Origin: Clavaria fumosa
Lineage: Eukaryota; Basidiomycota; Agaricomycetes; Agaricales; Clavariaceae
Direction of reading: 5' to 3'
DNA: 64,000 nucleotides
NCBI GenBank assembly: GCA_951802425.1
Contig: OX637799.1
Coordinates: 3,596,001 to 3,660,000 of the forward strand
The stretch's first letter is position 1. Each line of letters begins with the position of its first letter. Of the stretch, positions 1 through 10,750 are shown piece by piece. The position numbers were made by a program, and so were the translations under genes. The notes under the pieces were generated by a model. The model ran no database searches and was not told the DNA's origin. It was given only the letters and a program-made list of their open reading frames with translations.

Positions 1-157
1 TTATCCTTAGTCCTCATCACAACACATCCTCAAAGACTATAGGAGTCTATCCATAGTCCTCATCTAACCCTAACAAAGAGAACAACAGGGGAAAATTTGA
101 GCTAAAGACTGTTCCAAGGACCCCTGGAAGTTTGAGAAGAATACTTCTAATCAAATT

Positions 158-446
158 TCAACCTGAGAGCGCCACCTCTGCCGCCCTCCGCTTCGCTTCC
201 ACCGCCTTCGCCCTCTCCAGCTCCTCCCGCCGCACCCTATCCACTACCTCCCTCGCTTTCCGCTCCTCCTCCTCCCACCTCCGTCGCCCTTTTCTCCCTC
301 AGCGCGTTAATTTTCTTCGTGAGGGCAGCGATCTCGGGGTCCTCGTCCACCGCACGAGGTTGCGTGGGGGTGGCGATGACGGGTCGTGGGCGAGGGCAGG
401 AGGGGCGACTGGGCCCGGCTCCGGGCGTCGATTGCGTGTTGGACAT
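158..446 (-). pseudogene. Coiled-coil gene fragment, antisense beside an LTR
   Basis: A minus-strand reading frame opens at the ATG at 446 with a proline- and serine-rich stretch, then enters a charged helix-forming segment (IAALTKKINALREKRA). It meets a stop near 237. One frame over, the same charged coiled-coil character continues (REELERAKAVEAKRRAAEV) to a stop at 158, so a single-base shift around 250-270 has broken it. Composition and position match two other genes here, at 2129-3468 and 25992-27545. Like the latter, it starts a few hundred bases inside the 3' LTR and reads inward, antisense to the element. No cysteine cluster follows within the window. The product is unknown; a self-association role is only suggested by the coiled coil. 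Confidence 0.45.
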
Positions 447-660
447 GATAAGTTTTTTGAAAGGAATTGCCCGTGTTAGGGGCGAGTGGTGGGAGTGATG
501 AGTTAAGGAAGAGAAAAGCGGAGTGCGACGCACACAATCGTTTTAACCCCCAAAAAAATTTCGGACTCCGATCGAAGCACCGCAAAACTCCGGTGCTAAC
601 TTGATATGGGAGCCACGTTTTCATGCGGACTTTGGCCACAGGGTCTCAGGGGTTCGACCC

Positions 661-674
661 TAAGAGGGGGATAC
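661..674 (+). other. Polypurine tract of an LTR element
   Basis: A purine-rich run (AAGAGGGGGA plus TAC) lies directly before TGTTACGACC, the expected arrangement of a plus-strand priming site just upstream of a 3' LTR. It sets the orientation of the leftmost element as plus. A similar tract precedes the LTR at 58595. Confidence 0.5.
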
Positions 675-1397
675 TGTTACGACCCCATCCGCTTGCATAA
701 GCACTATCCCCACCCCGGACTCCGAGCTCCGTACCAACTCCGATCCGCTCCGCTGTAACTCCGTACGCCCCGCTCTGCACCTTCATCGGACTTTACTCCG
801 CTGACCTTCGAACCATTCGGACTTCGTTCTAGAACCTTCTCCCTCCATCCCCTCATTCTGTTCACTACTGAGAGGATACCCTTGACCCATGGGAGTCGCT
901 TTTGTTGTTGTTTCTTTGTTCCAAGAAAATTGCACAGGCACAAGTGGTGAAACTCTCCTAGTAATTTGATAAGTACATTGTTTCACATTACTCCTATACT
1001 CTGTCCTTGCAGTATAAGTTTCCACCTGTATCTCCCTGCTCCTCAGTTCGAATATTAACGTCTCTTGATCCTAAACATCTCTGAGCTTTTGTCCTCATCG
1101 TCCTCGACGTTCTCCACGTCATCCGATCAACTCCGACCAACTCCGACGGACTCCGATCAACTTCAGAGTTTTGACTTGTGTTCTGATCCTCCCTTAGGTA
1201 TTGTTCTTGTTTGATAAATAGGGACACGTATATACGCGGTGGCACAACACATACGTTGAGGCCGCAGTCCCATAAGTCTCTCTTCCTTGTGTTTACTTCT
1301 CCATTTCTCCGATATCGGACTCCGACCGGACTCCGATAGAATATCTCCGCTCTGCTCCGCTAACCCCTTCGCCGCTAACCTTGTTAGGACCTTGACA
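675..1397 (+). mobile_element. Long terminal repeat, TGTTACGACC family (3' LTR)
   Basis: The segment begins TGTTACGACCCC and ends CCTTGACA, giving TGT...ACA ends right after a polypurine tract. A TATA-like box (GATAAATAGGG) near 1208 would serve transcription start. The first 460 bp have a clear but CpG-depleted relative in reverse orientation at 35533-35966, which confirms a dispersed repeat. The right boundary is inferred from the exact point (1398) where homology to the 7.5-kb repeat starts, implying this LTR was inserted at the edge of that other repeat. The left part of the element lies outside the window. Confidence 0.5.
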
Positions 1398-1921
1398 GTA
1401 GGTATATATACTACGAGTCCGGGGCATTTCCAGCAACCCGGAGTTTTGACGGTAGTTACGGAGAATGGCCTGGAGATACATCGCGGGACTTACTACGGAA
1501 CAACAGGATAGCAACGGGGATCAGTTTCCTGATCCCGGAGTCAGATACTGCTACCGTCAGAATGGTAACTACGCAGCCTAGCAACTGCGCGGATTGTCTG
1601 GTTTCCACGCTCAGAGTTCGTTGCTGGTGGAGTAACCACGGACGTTGGTTCACGACTGTCGGGAAGTCGGATTCGGGAATTGGCGATCGGGATCGGGATC
1701 GGGACAGCCTCTTGGGGAACTATCCCCGGATGTGGGTTTGGTGCCTGCCCCACATGTGGGGCAGGTACCCTCAGATGCTGAGGCACCAGAGCGGGAGTTC
1801 GGAGGTCCGGGTCCGGAGACCGGAGGTCGGCGGTCGGATCCGGGGATCGGAGGTTGGCGGTCGGGGCCGGGGATCGTGTTTCCGGTCCAGACCGGAAGGG
1901 AGCGGCACGGACATGACAGTG
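1398..1921. repeat. Left copy of a 0.5-kb direct repeat, probably an LTR
   Basis: This segment is nearly identical and in the same orientation to 7502-8072, starting at GGTATATATACTACGAG and ending at GACATGACAGTG. The two copies bracket 5.6 kb and are probably the LTRs of one element, truncated on the left by the LTR at 675-1397. The copies differ by a few substitutions, by the length of a GATCGG microsatellite (about 1684-1704 here) and by about 20 extra bases in the right copy. I could not find a convincing target duplication, so the LTR interpretation is an inference. Confidence 0.55.
1744..1765. repeat. 22-bp perfect palindrome
   Basis: CCTGCCCCACA is followed directly by its reverse complement TGTGGGGCAGG. 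The same palindrome recurs at 7874-7895 in the other copy of the direct repeat. It could be a dimeric protein-binding site or RNA hairpin; function unknown. Confidence 0.7.
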
Positions 1922-2052
1922 CCTCCCCTTTAAGGTCGAACCCTTGAGACCTTTAGATCGGAGCCAGGAGATTGGAGAAGATCGGGTTGTGATGGGATCA
2001 GAGTATTCCGCGGAGTGTCGGATCGGGAATTTCGGGCGGAGTTTGAATCTCC

Positions 2053-2078
2053 GAGCCCGGATATATAAGTCCGGGCTC
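2053..2078 (+). promoter_or_regulatory. TATA box inside a perfect hairpin loop
   Basis: GAGCCCGGA (2053-2061) and TCCGGGCTC (2070-2078) are exact reverse complements, and the 8-base loop between them is TATATAAG. The ATG of the following gene lies 51 bases downstream at 2129, so this is a plausible core promoter for the coiled-coil gene. Confidence 0.55.
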
Positions 2079-2128
2079 ATGCCCTAAGTCCGGTTTTTCT
2101 CCTTAGACCTGAACCACCACCATCAGGC

Positions 2129-3468
2129 ATGGCAGACAACGGAGACAATTATGAAATAAAAATTGAGAAGTTGCGGGCAGAGATGGCGGCGTTGGAGGCA
2201 GAGCAGACGCGGAAGGTGAAAGAGGCGGAGGAGCGGAAAAGGCAGGAGGCGGAGGAAGCGGAGCAGATTCGGAGAGAGGCGGAGGAGCGGAAAAGGCAGG
2301 AGGCAGAGGAAGCGGAGCAGATTCGGAGAGAGGCGGAGGAGCGGAAAAGGCAGGAGGCAGAGGAAGCGGAGCGGATTCGGAGAGAGGCGGAGGAGTGAGT
2401 GCGGGAGGAGGCGGAGGAGGCGGAACGAGCGAGGCGGAAAGCGGAGGAGCGGGAGCGGAAGGAAGCGGAATCGGGGGAGCGGGCTCGGGCCCGATGGGAA
2501 GAAATTGTGGCTGCGAGGCCATCGGTCAAGAGGGTCGGAGGAACTGCTGCGGAGGCAATGGCCTTGCAGCAGGAGGCGGAGTCGTCGCGGACGGTGATGG
2601 AGCGGGCGGAGCGGGAGGCCCAGAAACGGGCGGAAAAGGTCGAGGCAGCCCAGCGGGCCACAGACGAGGCATGCCTGCGGTGCGGAATTTCCGGCAGCTT
2701 TGCCAGCATACCGGACCCGGTCGGGTCAAGAGCTGCGACGAATGTCGAGAAAAGCACATAGTGTGCAATTGGCTGGGAGAGCCGGAACGGGGGAAGAAAG
2801 TGGGGAAGCGGGTGGAGAAGCGAGCCGCAAGTCCGGGATCGGACGAGGCGGTGGAGACGGAGGCGGAGGTGCCGGCGCAGAAAAAACAACGGGCAGTGGG
2901 GTCGGAGCCGGGGCCGATGCTGGGGGAGATTGCTGCGGGGACTACGTTCCTGCAGGCGGCGCAGTGGCTCGTGTGGGAGTTGCGGGCTCTCCGAGCCACT
3001 GTCAAGGAGACGGGGGAAATTTTCGTGAAGGAATTGGCGGCAGCCGATGGTCGGGCCCTACACCGGTCCCTACACCGGGAGGTGATGACAAAGCGGTGGG
3101 ACCATATTATCGAGCAAGTCTCAATCAGTGTTGAGGAGAACATCCGTGCGAGTCTCGCGAAGTCCGGGTTCGAAGTCCCGGAGTTGGAGGAAGATGCGGA
3201 GATGCCGGATGCGGAGCCGGAGACGGGAGCGGAGGGGAAAGCGGGTCCGGGGGTCGGGAGGAAGATGGACACGGGTCCAGGAAAAAGGACGGAGGCGGAT
3301 GTGGGGAAGGGGTCGGATAAGGGAGTGGGTCCGGGTCCGGCTGCGGAAAAGACGGCGGGCACGGGTCCGGGACCCGCAAAGGCGGCGGATGCGGATGTGA
3401 GGGAGGGATCGGAGCCGGGGCCGGCTCCGGCGGAGAAAGCAGCTGCAGGCAACAAGTTGCCTGCGTAA
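2129..3468 (+). pseudogene. Coiled-coil, Zn2Cys6-like cysteine-cluster protein, broken
   Basis: The frame starts at ATG 2129 (MADNGDNYEIKIEKLRAEM) and enters a long coiled coil containing three 18-residue tandem repeats (RKRQEAEEAEQIRREAEE). A TGA at 2396-2398 interrupts it, but the same frame continues as coiled coil. Near 2678-2695 one base is missing: CLRC is in one frame and C...CDECREKHIVC in the next. Restoring one base would give spacing C-X2-C-X6-C-X10-C-X2-C-X6-C, the pattern of fungal Zn2Cys6 DNA-binding domains. The downstream frame runs to TAA at 3468 with a mixed helical region and a low-complexity Gly/Pro/Glu tail. The layout matches the intact gene at 25992-27545. It is element-borne and probably once bound nucleic acid (inference). 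Confidence 0.6.
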
Positions 3469-6400
3469 GTACATAGTTTCCTTGATTCTTACTTAATGTA
3501 CTTTGCTTTTGCGCTCGGACTTGTGTGAATTAAGTCATGCGCGGAAATGGCGGAGATCGGAGTAAGTTCCGGGTGGTGTCGGATACGCAGAGTAAAAAAT
3601 CTGCAACCAGCTCCTATGCAGGAGTTGGACTTCAAAACCTGCGAGTCGAGAGATGTCGGGGCTCGGATTCCAGGATTCGGAGTTTGTGCCGGAAGTCGGA
3701 ATACGAATGAAACTTGTTCCTTGGGATGGCACTTCGGAGGTCATAGCATTATTGCGCTAAGTTGCTCCAAGGGTCGGATGGACGGATGTCCGGGTTCGGA
3801 TTTCGGGGGTCGGATATGTGTTTCGGCAGCTTGACAATGGGATGGGAAGCGGCGCCGGAAACAGGTTCAGATAGGCTCGGGTGGAATTTCTTATTCCCGA
3901 AGATCAGGGAAATTCCGGGGCTCGGAGTATTGCTGATTCGCAAATTCCGGTGGTGGGACGGATTTCAGATTTGGGGTCGGATATTACGTGTGTCGGAATC
4001 CCGTGTCTGTAAGGACTTGAGTGACAAAGAAATTAGTCAACTCCTCGGGTGGCTGTGTCTCGCATTGGGATAATGATCCCTGGCTTGCAACCGGGTTCGG
4101 ATGGTTCGGTGAAATATGTACTGAGGTTGATTTCTGTGATTTCTCCGGAGTCGGATGTTGCGGAGGAGTCTGTAGGCCTAAACCAGAGGACTTGATCTCC
4201 GCAGTTCACACAGGAATTGCGGAACTTTGCAGATGGCCGGGCCACGCATAATCCCGGTGGGTCGGATTTCTGGGTAAGTCCGAGTTGACCGGCTTTCAGG
4301 TGGTCGTGTCGAGACTGTAGGACTTGTAGGACATTTGGAAACTAAGTCCGGGTGTCCAGTCGGAGGGGTCCGGGATAAAGTCCGGACAGTCGGATTTCGC
4401 TTGTGCGGGGCCTGCAAGTTCGCGTCTAGCGGTCAGGTTTTGCTCATGCGAGCGTTCGGGTTTCGGGTCGGGTTTCAGAGTTTACGAGGTACGGTGCCCG
4501 GAGGAGGATTTCGAGTGGTTTTGCCAAAGGTGTGGGTCGGAAATTGCTTCAAAGCCTAGAATGGCATAGCCACTCTCCCCCTCTTAGGGCAGAGGTCCCA
4601 TCGATTCGGAGTGTCGGATTTTGGTTTCGGATTCCGGAGCGGGATCGGATTACCAGGTGGGGGCGGAATGGGGTTGGAAAAGAACTCTGGTTGCCGGACT
4701 CGACGCAGTCAAAGTCCGAGTGGTTCCTGCCTGTTTGGGTTTCTCGTAGTCAGTGAATGCCTAAGCTGGGATAACAAATCCTTCAAGGCGCAAAGACTGA
4801 GGGTTTTGAACATCTGTCAGGAGTTCCTTGTGAGTAGTTCGACTATGCCGGAATAGAAAGTCCGGGAGTGGAGTACAACCGGAAACGATTTTCCGGATGT
4901 GGAGATCGCGGAAAATCGTGGCGACCGTCGGAGATGACAGTCGCCGAGGTGGAAAGTGTAGTAAGCATTGAACTTTCAATGTCTCGAATGCTTGAGACAT
5001 TTTGCGGAGAGTTTCCGGGTGAGGGATATCGCCTAGTTCATATAGCTGTACCACGGAGTCGGAGAATCGGATTTGCGGAGAATAATTCTCCAGACAGGGT
5101 TTGCGCAGCTTCGGAGTAAGTACTTTCCTTAGCCTTGCAGGGCTTCAGGCCAGTCCTGGGTGACAAAACTGTTTCCTAGGACCATGGCAGCCTGCCGGGT
5201 GAGGTCCGGGGTCCGGGGTATTCAACTTCCTTGCTTTCGGAAGGAATTTCCCCAGGGTGCGCATAAGTGCGCGAGATCGGAGACGTCGGACAATATTCGG
5301 AGGTGTCAGAGATCGGTCAGAGGAAGTTCGGATTTGGCGGGGTGTCAGAATGTTGAAATGCCGAAATGGCACTAGTTGGGTGGAAAGGCATGAGCCAATC
5401 GAGGGACCGTGAGTGGGTCCGAGGCACGGGTTTTCCATAAGTTGCTTCTATGATGCGGACGAATGGAAGGCGAGCCGGAGATCGATTGCCATAAAAGATC
5501 TTTGCGCTTCCGGGGACACCTTAAGGAATTCCGGGTGTTGCGGAATTGGTTTGCGGTTTCCGGGTGGTTCGGATTAACGACCCAGGAGTTCTTTGCCGAA
5601 GCGGAGACAACCGTCTAGGGGGGACAGATACTCCATATGCGGAGTTAAGCGGACGGGTGGTGGATAAACCGGATTCAGAGGTAATGGGATCTCAGAAAGA
5701 CTCGGAGTTCCAGGCGGGAGCAGGAATTGATTGTGCCATATTGCAGTCTCTTTTCCTGCTTCCAGTATTGACCTTGCAGTCGAACGGAGCCGATGTGTCA
5801 GTCAACACTTGACTTGGTGGGCACGTCGGTGGAGTTGCGGACTTCCAGAATTATGTCGGAGAGGTCCGCAGGTTCCGGGGGATGGAACCGGACGGAGGTT
5901 TCGTCCTGGGACTAAGTCCGGAACAAAAGGATTTTGATCTCCGAAGTTCGGTGATCACGGAGTGGGTTACTGCATTTTGAGGAATAAATGTCCGGTGCAG
6001 CGATCCGGAGTTTGGGAGTTTTGAGTTCCCGGTTTCGGATAATGCGACTTTCCTTTGTGTCCGGTAGTCCGGAAATTGGCACTGTCTCTGACCCAATGAA
6101 CCAACGGGTTCTGGCGGGTGAGTCAGTAATATCCTGGGACTGCGGAGGAGGTTGAGTCGATCGGAGTGACGAGGAGATCTTGGGAAATGATTCCTGAGGT
6201 CGGGGAGTAGGTCGGAGATGGGATCGGATTTTGACGGATGTAAAACAATCCATCGGGAGTTGCCGGGATTTGATGGGGCAGAGTCGGAGAGGTCGGATTT
6301 GGTCAGATTGGTGTTTTCCGGATGCACAAGTGCGATGTCCGGGGTCAGTCGGAGTTTGGGGACTACGGAGACTGAACTACACGGAGATGGGCAGAGGTTA

Positions 6401-7501
6401 TTGACAAAAGGTCAGACAGGGTGGAAATCGCAAATGCGCCGAAGCAGAGCTCATAAGTCAAAAAATATCGACTTGAGAATTTTTCGGAATTTCGGAGTTT
6501 CTCGGAGGTCGGATCCATTGAAGGGGTTCGGGTTCCCTAACTCGCGATTATGCCGGGACTTGGTCTGGTGGACTTTGTAGTGGCATGGATTGCATCAGCG
6601 AGTTTCAGCAGGGCAGTGGAGTATTCTTGGCTGGTCAGGATAGTGATGTCGGGAATTGACGATTCACTTGGAGTTGTGGAAATGGGGTGTCGGCCTTTGT
6701 CCACTAAGGGAGTTGGAGGTCAACTGTGTCAGGTGAAGGAATTTTTCAGGACTAGAAAGCGGGAGTCCGGATACACTGTTACGTGCATGCTCGGAGGGTC
6801 GGGGTGAAGTCCGGTCAGAGTTTGGAGTTCGGGTCCGGGGGGTCCGGAGGTCCGGAGTTGGACTTCGGGGTTCGGGTGGGACTTTGGCGAATGTATTGAA
6901 ACGACGCCCTTACTGAGTCCTGGGTGTCCCATATTTCGGAGTTACGGGATTCGGGACTTTGGGTCCGGTGCTCGGGCGAGATGTCCGGGATGGACTTCGT
7001 CATATTTGAGTTGAGGGATGGATGGGAGGGTGGAGATGGAGTTCGGATGGAGTTCGGGTTTAATGAGTGACTAAGTAGAGGAGACAGAGGCCAGGGAGGA
7101 GGAGGGATACGGAGTTCCGGAGTTCGGGGATGATTTCCGGAGGTCGGACGGATGGTGTAGGCTGTCGGGACAGATTCTGGGTGTCGGGTGGAAGTCAGGA
7201 GTTGGTCAGGAGTTGGTCGGGACTTGGTCGGGACTTGGCACAACTGACGTAGGGGACAGAGGACGAGGGTCGGATTAGACATGATACAAATTACAAGGTG
7301 GTGGGCGGAAAGGACGGAGGTGCGGAGATAGATGGAGGGACAGGAGACGGGGAGTCAGACAGGAGTATGGAGGTGCGGAGATATACAAGGGACGGGGGGA
7401 CGGAGGTGCGGGGGAGTTCGGGGGTATACGGGAGGGGTGTACGTGGGTATACGAGGGTGTACGAGGGCGGTATCCGGACTGCAGAATACTCTACGAAGTA
7501 G
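3469..7501. other. GC-rich interior with no recognisable gene
   Basis: Four kilobases between the broken coiled-coil gene and the right direct repeat are dominated by CGGA, TCGGA and GGGTTCGG words, with only short frames on both strands. I found no reverse transcriptase, integrase, protease or zinc-knuckle motif in any frame. It may be a decayed or non-coding interior of a non-autonomous element. Confidence 0.5.
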
Positions 7502-8072
7502 GTAGGTATATATACTACGAGTCCGGGGCATTTCCAGCAACCCAGAGTTTTGACGGTAGTTACGGAGAATGGCCCGGAGATACATCGCGGGACTTACTAC
7601 GGAACAACGGGATAGCAACGGGGATCAGTTTCCTGATCCCGGAGTCAGATACTGCTACCGTCAGGATGGTAACTACGCAGCCTAGCAACTGCGCGGATTG
7701 TCCGGTTTCCACGCTCGGAGTTCGTTGCTGGTGGAGTAACCACGGACATTGGTTCACGACTGTCGGGAAGTCGGATTCGGGAATTGGAGATCGGGATCGG
7801 GAATCAGGAATCGGGATCGGGATCGGGATCGGGACAGCCTCTTGGGGAACTATCCCCGGATGTGGGTTTGGTGCCTGCCCCACATGTGGGGCAGGTACCC
7901 TCAGATGCTGAGGCACCAGAGCGGGAGTTCGGAGGTCCGGGTCCGGAGACCGGAGGTCGGCGGTCGGATCCGGGGATCGGAGGTTGGCGGTCGGGGCCGG
8001 AGATGGAAAGTCCGGGACCGGGGATCGTGTTTCCAGTCCGGACCGGAAGGGAGCGGCACGGACATGACAGTG
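7502..8072. repeat. Right copy of the 0.5-kb direct repeat, probably an LTR
   Basis: Matches 1398-1921 across the TATATATACTACGAG start, the Tn-like inverted words TTCCTGATCCCGGAG, the 22-bp palindrome (7874-7895) and the GACATGACAGTG end. The GATCGG microsatellite is expanded here (about 7786-7836), and about 20 bases near 8000 are absent from the left copy. The sequence after 8072 does not match that after 1921. Confidence 0.55.
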
Positions 8073-8237
8073 AAGATGATTGTGAGAGTGACAGAGTAAA
8101 TGGGGTGGGTGAGGGTGAGTAAGAGTGTTCATGAAGGTGAAGGTGAGGGGTGAAGGTGACTGAGAGTGGGGTTCAGGCTTCTTTTCTCATGACTGTGATG
8201 GTCCCTTGTCCTTCACAGGTGTAATACTTTCTATCCC

Positions 8238-8342
8238 TCAAATGAACTGGACTCAATGGTATATTGAGCTAGTAGTTCTATGTATAGGGATCCACCCCTC
8301 TGTACAGTTGTGACACAGTATATATATGTGAGTGGCCTATCA
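8238..8342 (-). repeat. Remnant of a copia-type LTR
   Basis: The block containing GAACTGGACTCAATGGTATA, a TATATATA stretch and GTGAGTGGCC matches the repeats at about 37545-37650 and 60003-60110, which form the inner half of a copia-type LTR. Only this part is present. The rest of 8073-9059 shows short frames and AT-rich sequence with no supported gene. Confidence 0.45.
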
Positions 8343-9059
8343 GGACCCATTCATTTTCCCTTACCCAAGCAGACTCTACTGACACTTATGAACCTCCCAA
8401 CAGCCTTCTACAACCTTGCGAGCCCCTTTACACACTTCTGGAACCTGCAGTCCCCTTCCAGAAGCCTCTCTGACCTTCCCTGCTCTTACATGACACTCAC
8501 AACCACCAGGCTGTACTTGCAATGCCCTTCCCTAACACACCTTATGCATACCTACCACCTGAACCCCATTGCACATCTGTTATGGATCTGGTACTGGGTG
8601 CAGTCAGAAATGAGTCACTGAGAATCAGGATGACTCAGACAGGTCCTCAATTCCTTATGCAGTTGGCCTACAGGACTAGTAGACCCTCCAGTTCCATACC
8701 TTCCTGCTAACAGTATTGAAACCAACACTGCTAGCAAGGCATTGCTTTGGGCAGATATTATTATTAGTTAGTAACCTAAGTCACAACATCCCATGGGCTT
8801 AGCCATTGTACAGTAGAACAGCTTGTACCCTATACCAAGATATCTGTAACTTGCTCAATACTTACCGCGCCAAGGGAGTCGGCATAGGGTGGCTCGATCA
8901 AAGCCTGGGTACCCTTGGGTACCCAGATCACTTGACCAGACTAAGTCCTTAGTCAGCAATTACTAGATTTAGTTCAACTAGATTTAGTCCTTAGTTTAAC
9001 TAAATTTGTCCTTAGCTCCTTGCTGGGCTAGACATAGGCTTAATCCTCTTGGGGGATGG

Positions 9060-9689
9060 TGTAATCGATAAGTGGGTATGTAATGATGCCTGCAACATGA
9101 GGTTCCATCAGCTATTTATACTCAAATTTGCATATCTACTACATTTGGAAAGATTCAACATAGCTCCTTAACTAGTAATCCTAACATACCATTTAAGGAC
9201 TCTAAATTAAGGAGAATTTGGTAGGTTTACATATCAGGCAGGTGTCACAACCCAACACACCCCACTATGGGCCGCCTGATGCACCTGCACACACCACGAC
9301 TACTCCCGATGTAATTCCGCCGCCCGACTGCTGTCCCAAATCGACAATCAGCAATACCATGCGTGAGTCGAAATTCCAACATACTCCGCACGCTTCGCCA
9401 TTGTTCAGCTGACATCAGGAAACTTGGGAAACAAGTGGAGTCAGTTTAGGACTTGCAGGGTGGTCACCAGATGAGTTAGTGAAGGTCCCTTAACAATATT
9501 AGATTTGGGGATTTGGATACTGTGGCTGAAACATGTTTCTGGGCAATTCCTTGGTCTTTGTTTTATAACTTCTTCTTTGCAGATTTTCTCCTACGCTATC
9601 CTATTTTAGATACCACTTACTATATAAACCCCAAGGTTGTAGTAGTTACTACAGCATACAACATAAACTCGATTACCCACTTATGCACA
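9060..9689 (+). mobile_element. Putative LTR of gypsy element C
   Basis: The segment begins TGTAATCGATAAGTGGGTA and ends TACCCACTTATGCACA, so the ends are TG...CA and form an imperfect 16-bp terminal inverted repeat. A TATA box (CTATATAAACCCC) lies near 9620-9632, with transcription start expected a little further on. It sits 250 bp upstream of a gag-like frame. No second copy is in the window because the element is truncated at 24735, so a non-LTR origin such as a TIR element is not excluded. Confidence 0.35.
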
Positions 9690-9942
9690 AGGATCACTGT
9701 CGAGAGCTGCCTCAGGTACTGGACTGGGCATCACATAGTGGCCACCCTCTCATGTGGTCTCCAGGTCAAAACCCCCCCTTATGTTGTTCTGCTACCTCCC
9801 ACCTCCTCCTGTTGTATCTGCGCCTCTTCCTGCCAATGCAGCTTGCATGCAGAATTCCCTCTCACCATCAGAATTACTGCTACACCCTCCCTCACTGTCG
9901 TTTACACTTGTATTTTGGTGGAATTGACCTACTCTTGACAGT

Positions 9943-10602
9943 ATGTCGTATGCTGTGCCAAAGACACCACAACCCAACCTGCCGAGGATGTGCTTGAGGT
10001 CCCATCGGGATGAAACAGTGCCACCTCAGGCCCCCTCGCCATCCATACACACCCGACCAACAACCTTCGGGTCCCCAGACCCCTCGCCATCCATACACAC
10101 CTGACCAACAACCTTCGGGTCCCCAGACCCCGGCCTCTGTGTCCACTTCGTTAGGGATGATGCTCAGACCAGGTTTGGTTTCCTCGGGGAGCTCCAACCC
10201 CTTGGTCCCAGTAACCCTGTATCCTCCCGCTCCACCCACAATGCCTCCAAGCCCTACTCCACTACCTCGACCCTCAGTCCCTGCTCTTGTGTTGAGATAT
10301 ACACTTACACCAGTACTACCCCCACTATCCCTACTCACAACTAACTACTCTGGAGTGCTACCAGTGCTTCCTTTTCCGATACCCAGTGTCAACCCACCAT
10401 CCTCAGCATGAGGGTCAAGATGTCTGCTGCTGCCAACCCCGAGCCTCCCGCCACAGTTGCCGCCACGACCTTTCGAGATTCCGGGGATTCCGCAAGGAAT
10501 TCCACCGGCGGTACCTCCTGTGGTACCCATCGGAAATCTGCCCGCCGGTCTGCCATACTACATCTACTACCCAGCACCTGGAGACGACGGCCCCAAACTC
10601 AA
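9943..10602 (+). pseudogene. Gypsy element C gag, 5' part, interrupted by KDZ insertion
   Basis: An ATG at 9943 starts a proline-rich frame. A 48-bp tandem duplication (about 10030-10130) and a stop follow. From about 10440 one frame reads a proline-rich linker ending PAPGDDGPKLKEP, exactly at the KDZ insertion point. The frame resumes after the transposon at 22533 as DVFTGKDPAWLTMFI, so this is the front of a Ty3/gypsy Gag. Stops and frame changes make it non-functional even without the insertion. Confidence 0.6.
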
Positions 10603-10609
10603 GGAGCCC
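10603..10609. repeat. Target site duplication, left of KDZ transposon
   Basis: GGAGCCC lies immediately outside the left inverted repeat and recurs at 22526-22532 outside the right one. Removing the transposon and one copy rejoins the gag codons around KEP-DVF. Confidence 0.8.
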
Positions 10610-10750
10610 CAATAGTCCCAGTAAGTTTAGTATACTAAAACATGGTAATAGTACAAATTTATATTTAACTTTTGACAGTAATTACTGGTATATCTGAAGT
10701 ACACTAGTGTGCTGCACTACCAAATGCCTAGTTGACTTATGTACAGCCTT
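10610..10750 (+). repeat. Left terminal inverted repeat of the KDZ transposon
   Basis: About 141 bp match the reverse complement of 22385-22525 with only a handful of differences. The repeat contains TTTAGTATACTAAAACATGG, itself partly palindromic, and TACACTAGTGTGCTGCAC. It leads straight into the 74-bp minisatellite. Confidence 0.8.

Noticed and set aside
2149..3455. Long minus-strand frames opposite the coiled-coil gene
   Set aside because: Shadows of the GC-rich repeated codons of the plus-strand gene; Ser/Ala/Pro-rich with no domain.
5851..6327. 158-codon minus-strand frame in the CGGA-rich block
   Set aside because: Composition follows the GC-rich word bias; no homology blocks of pol or any other family seen.
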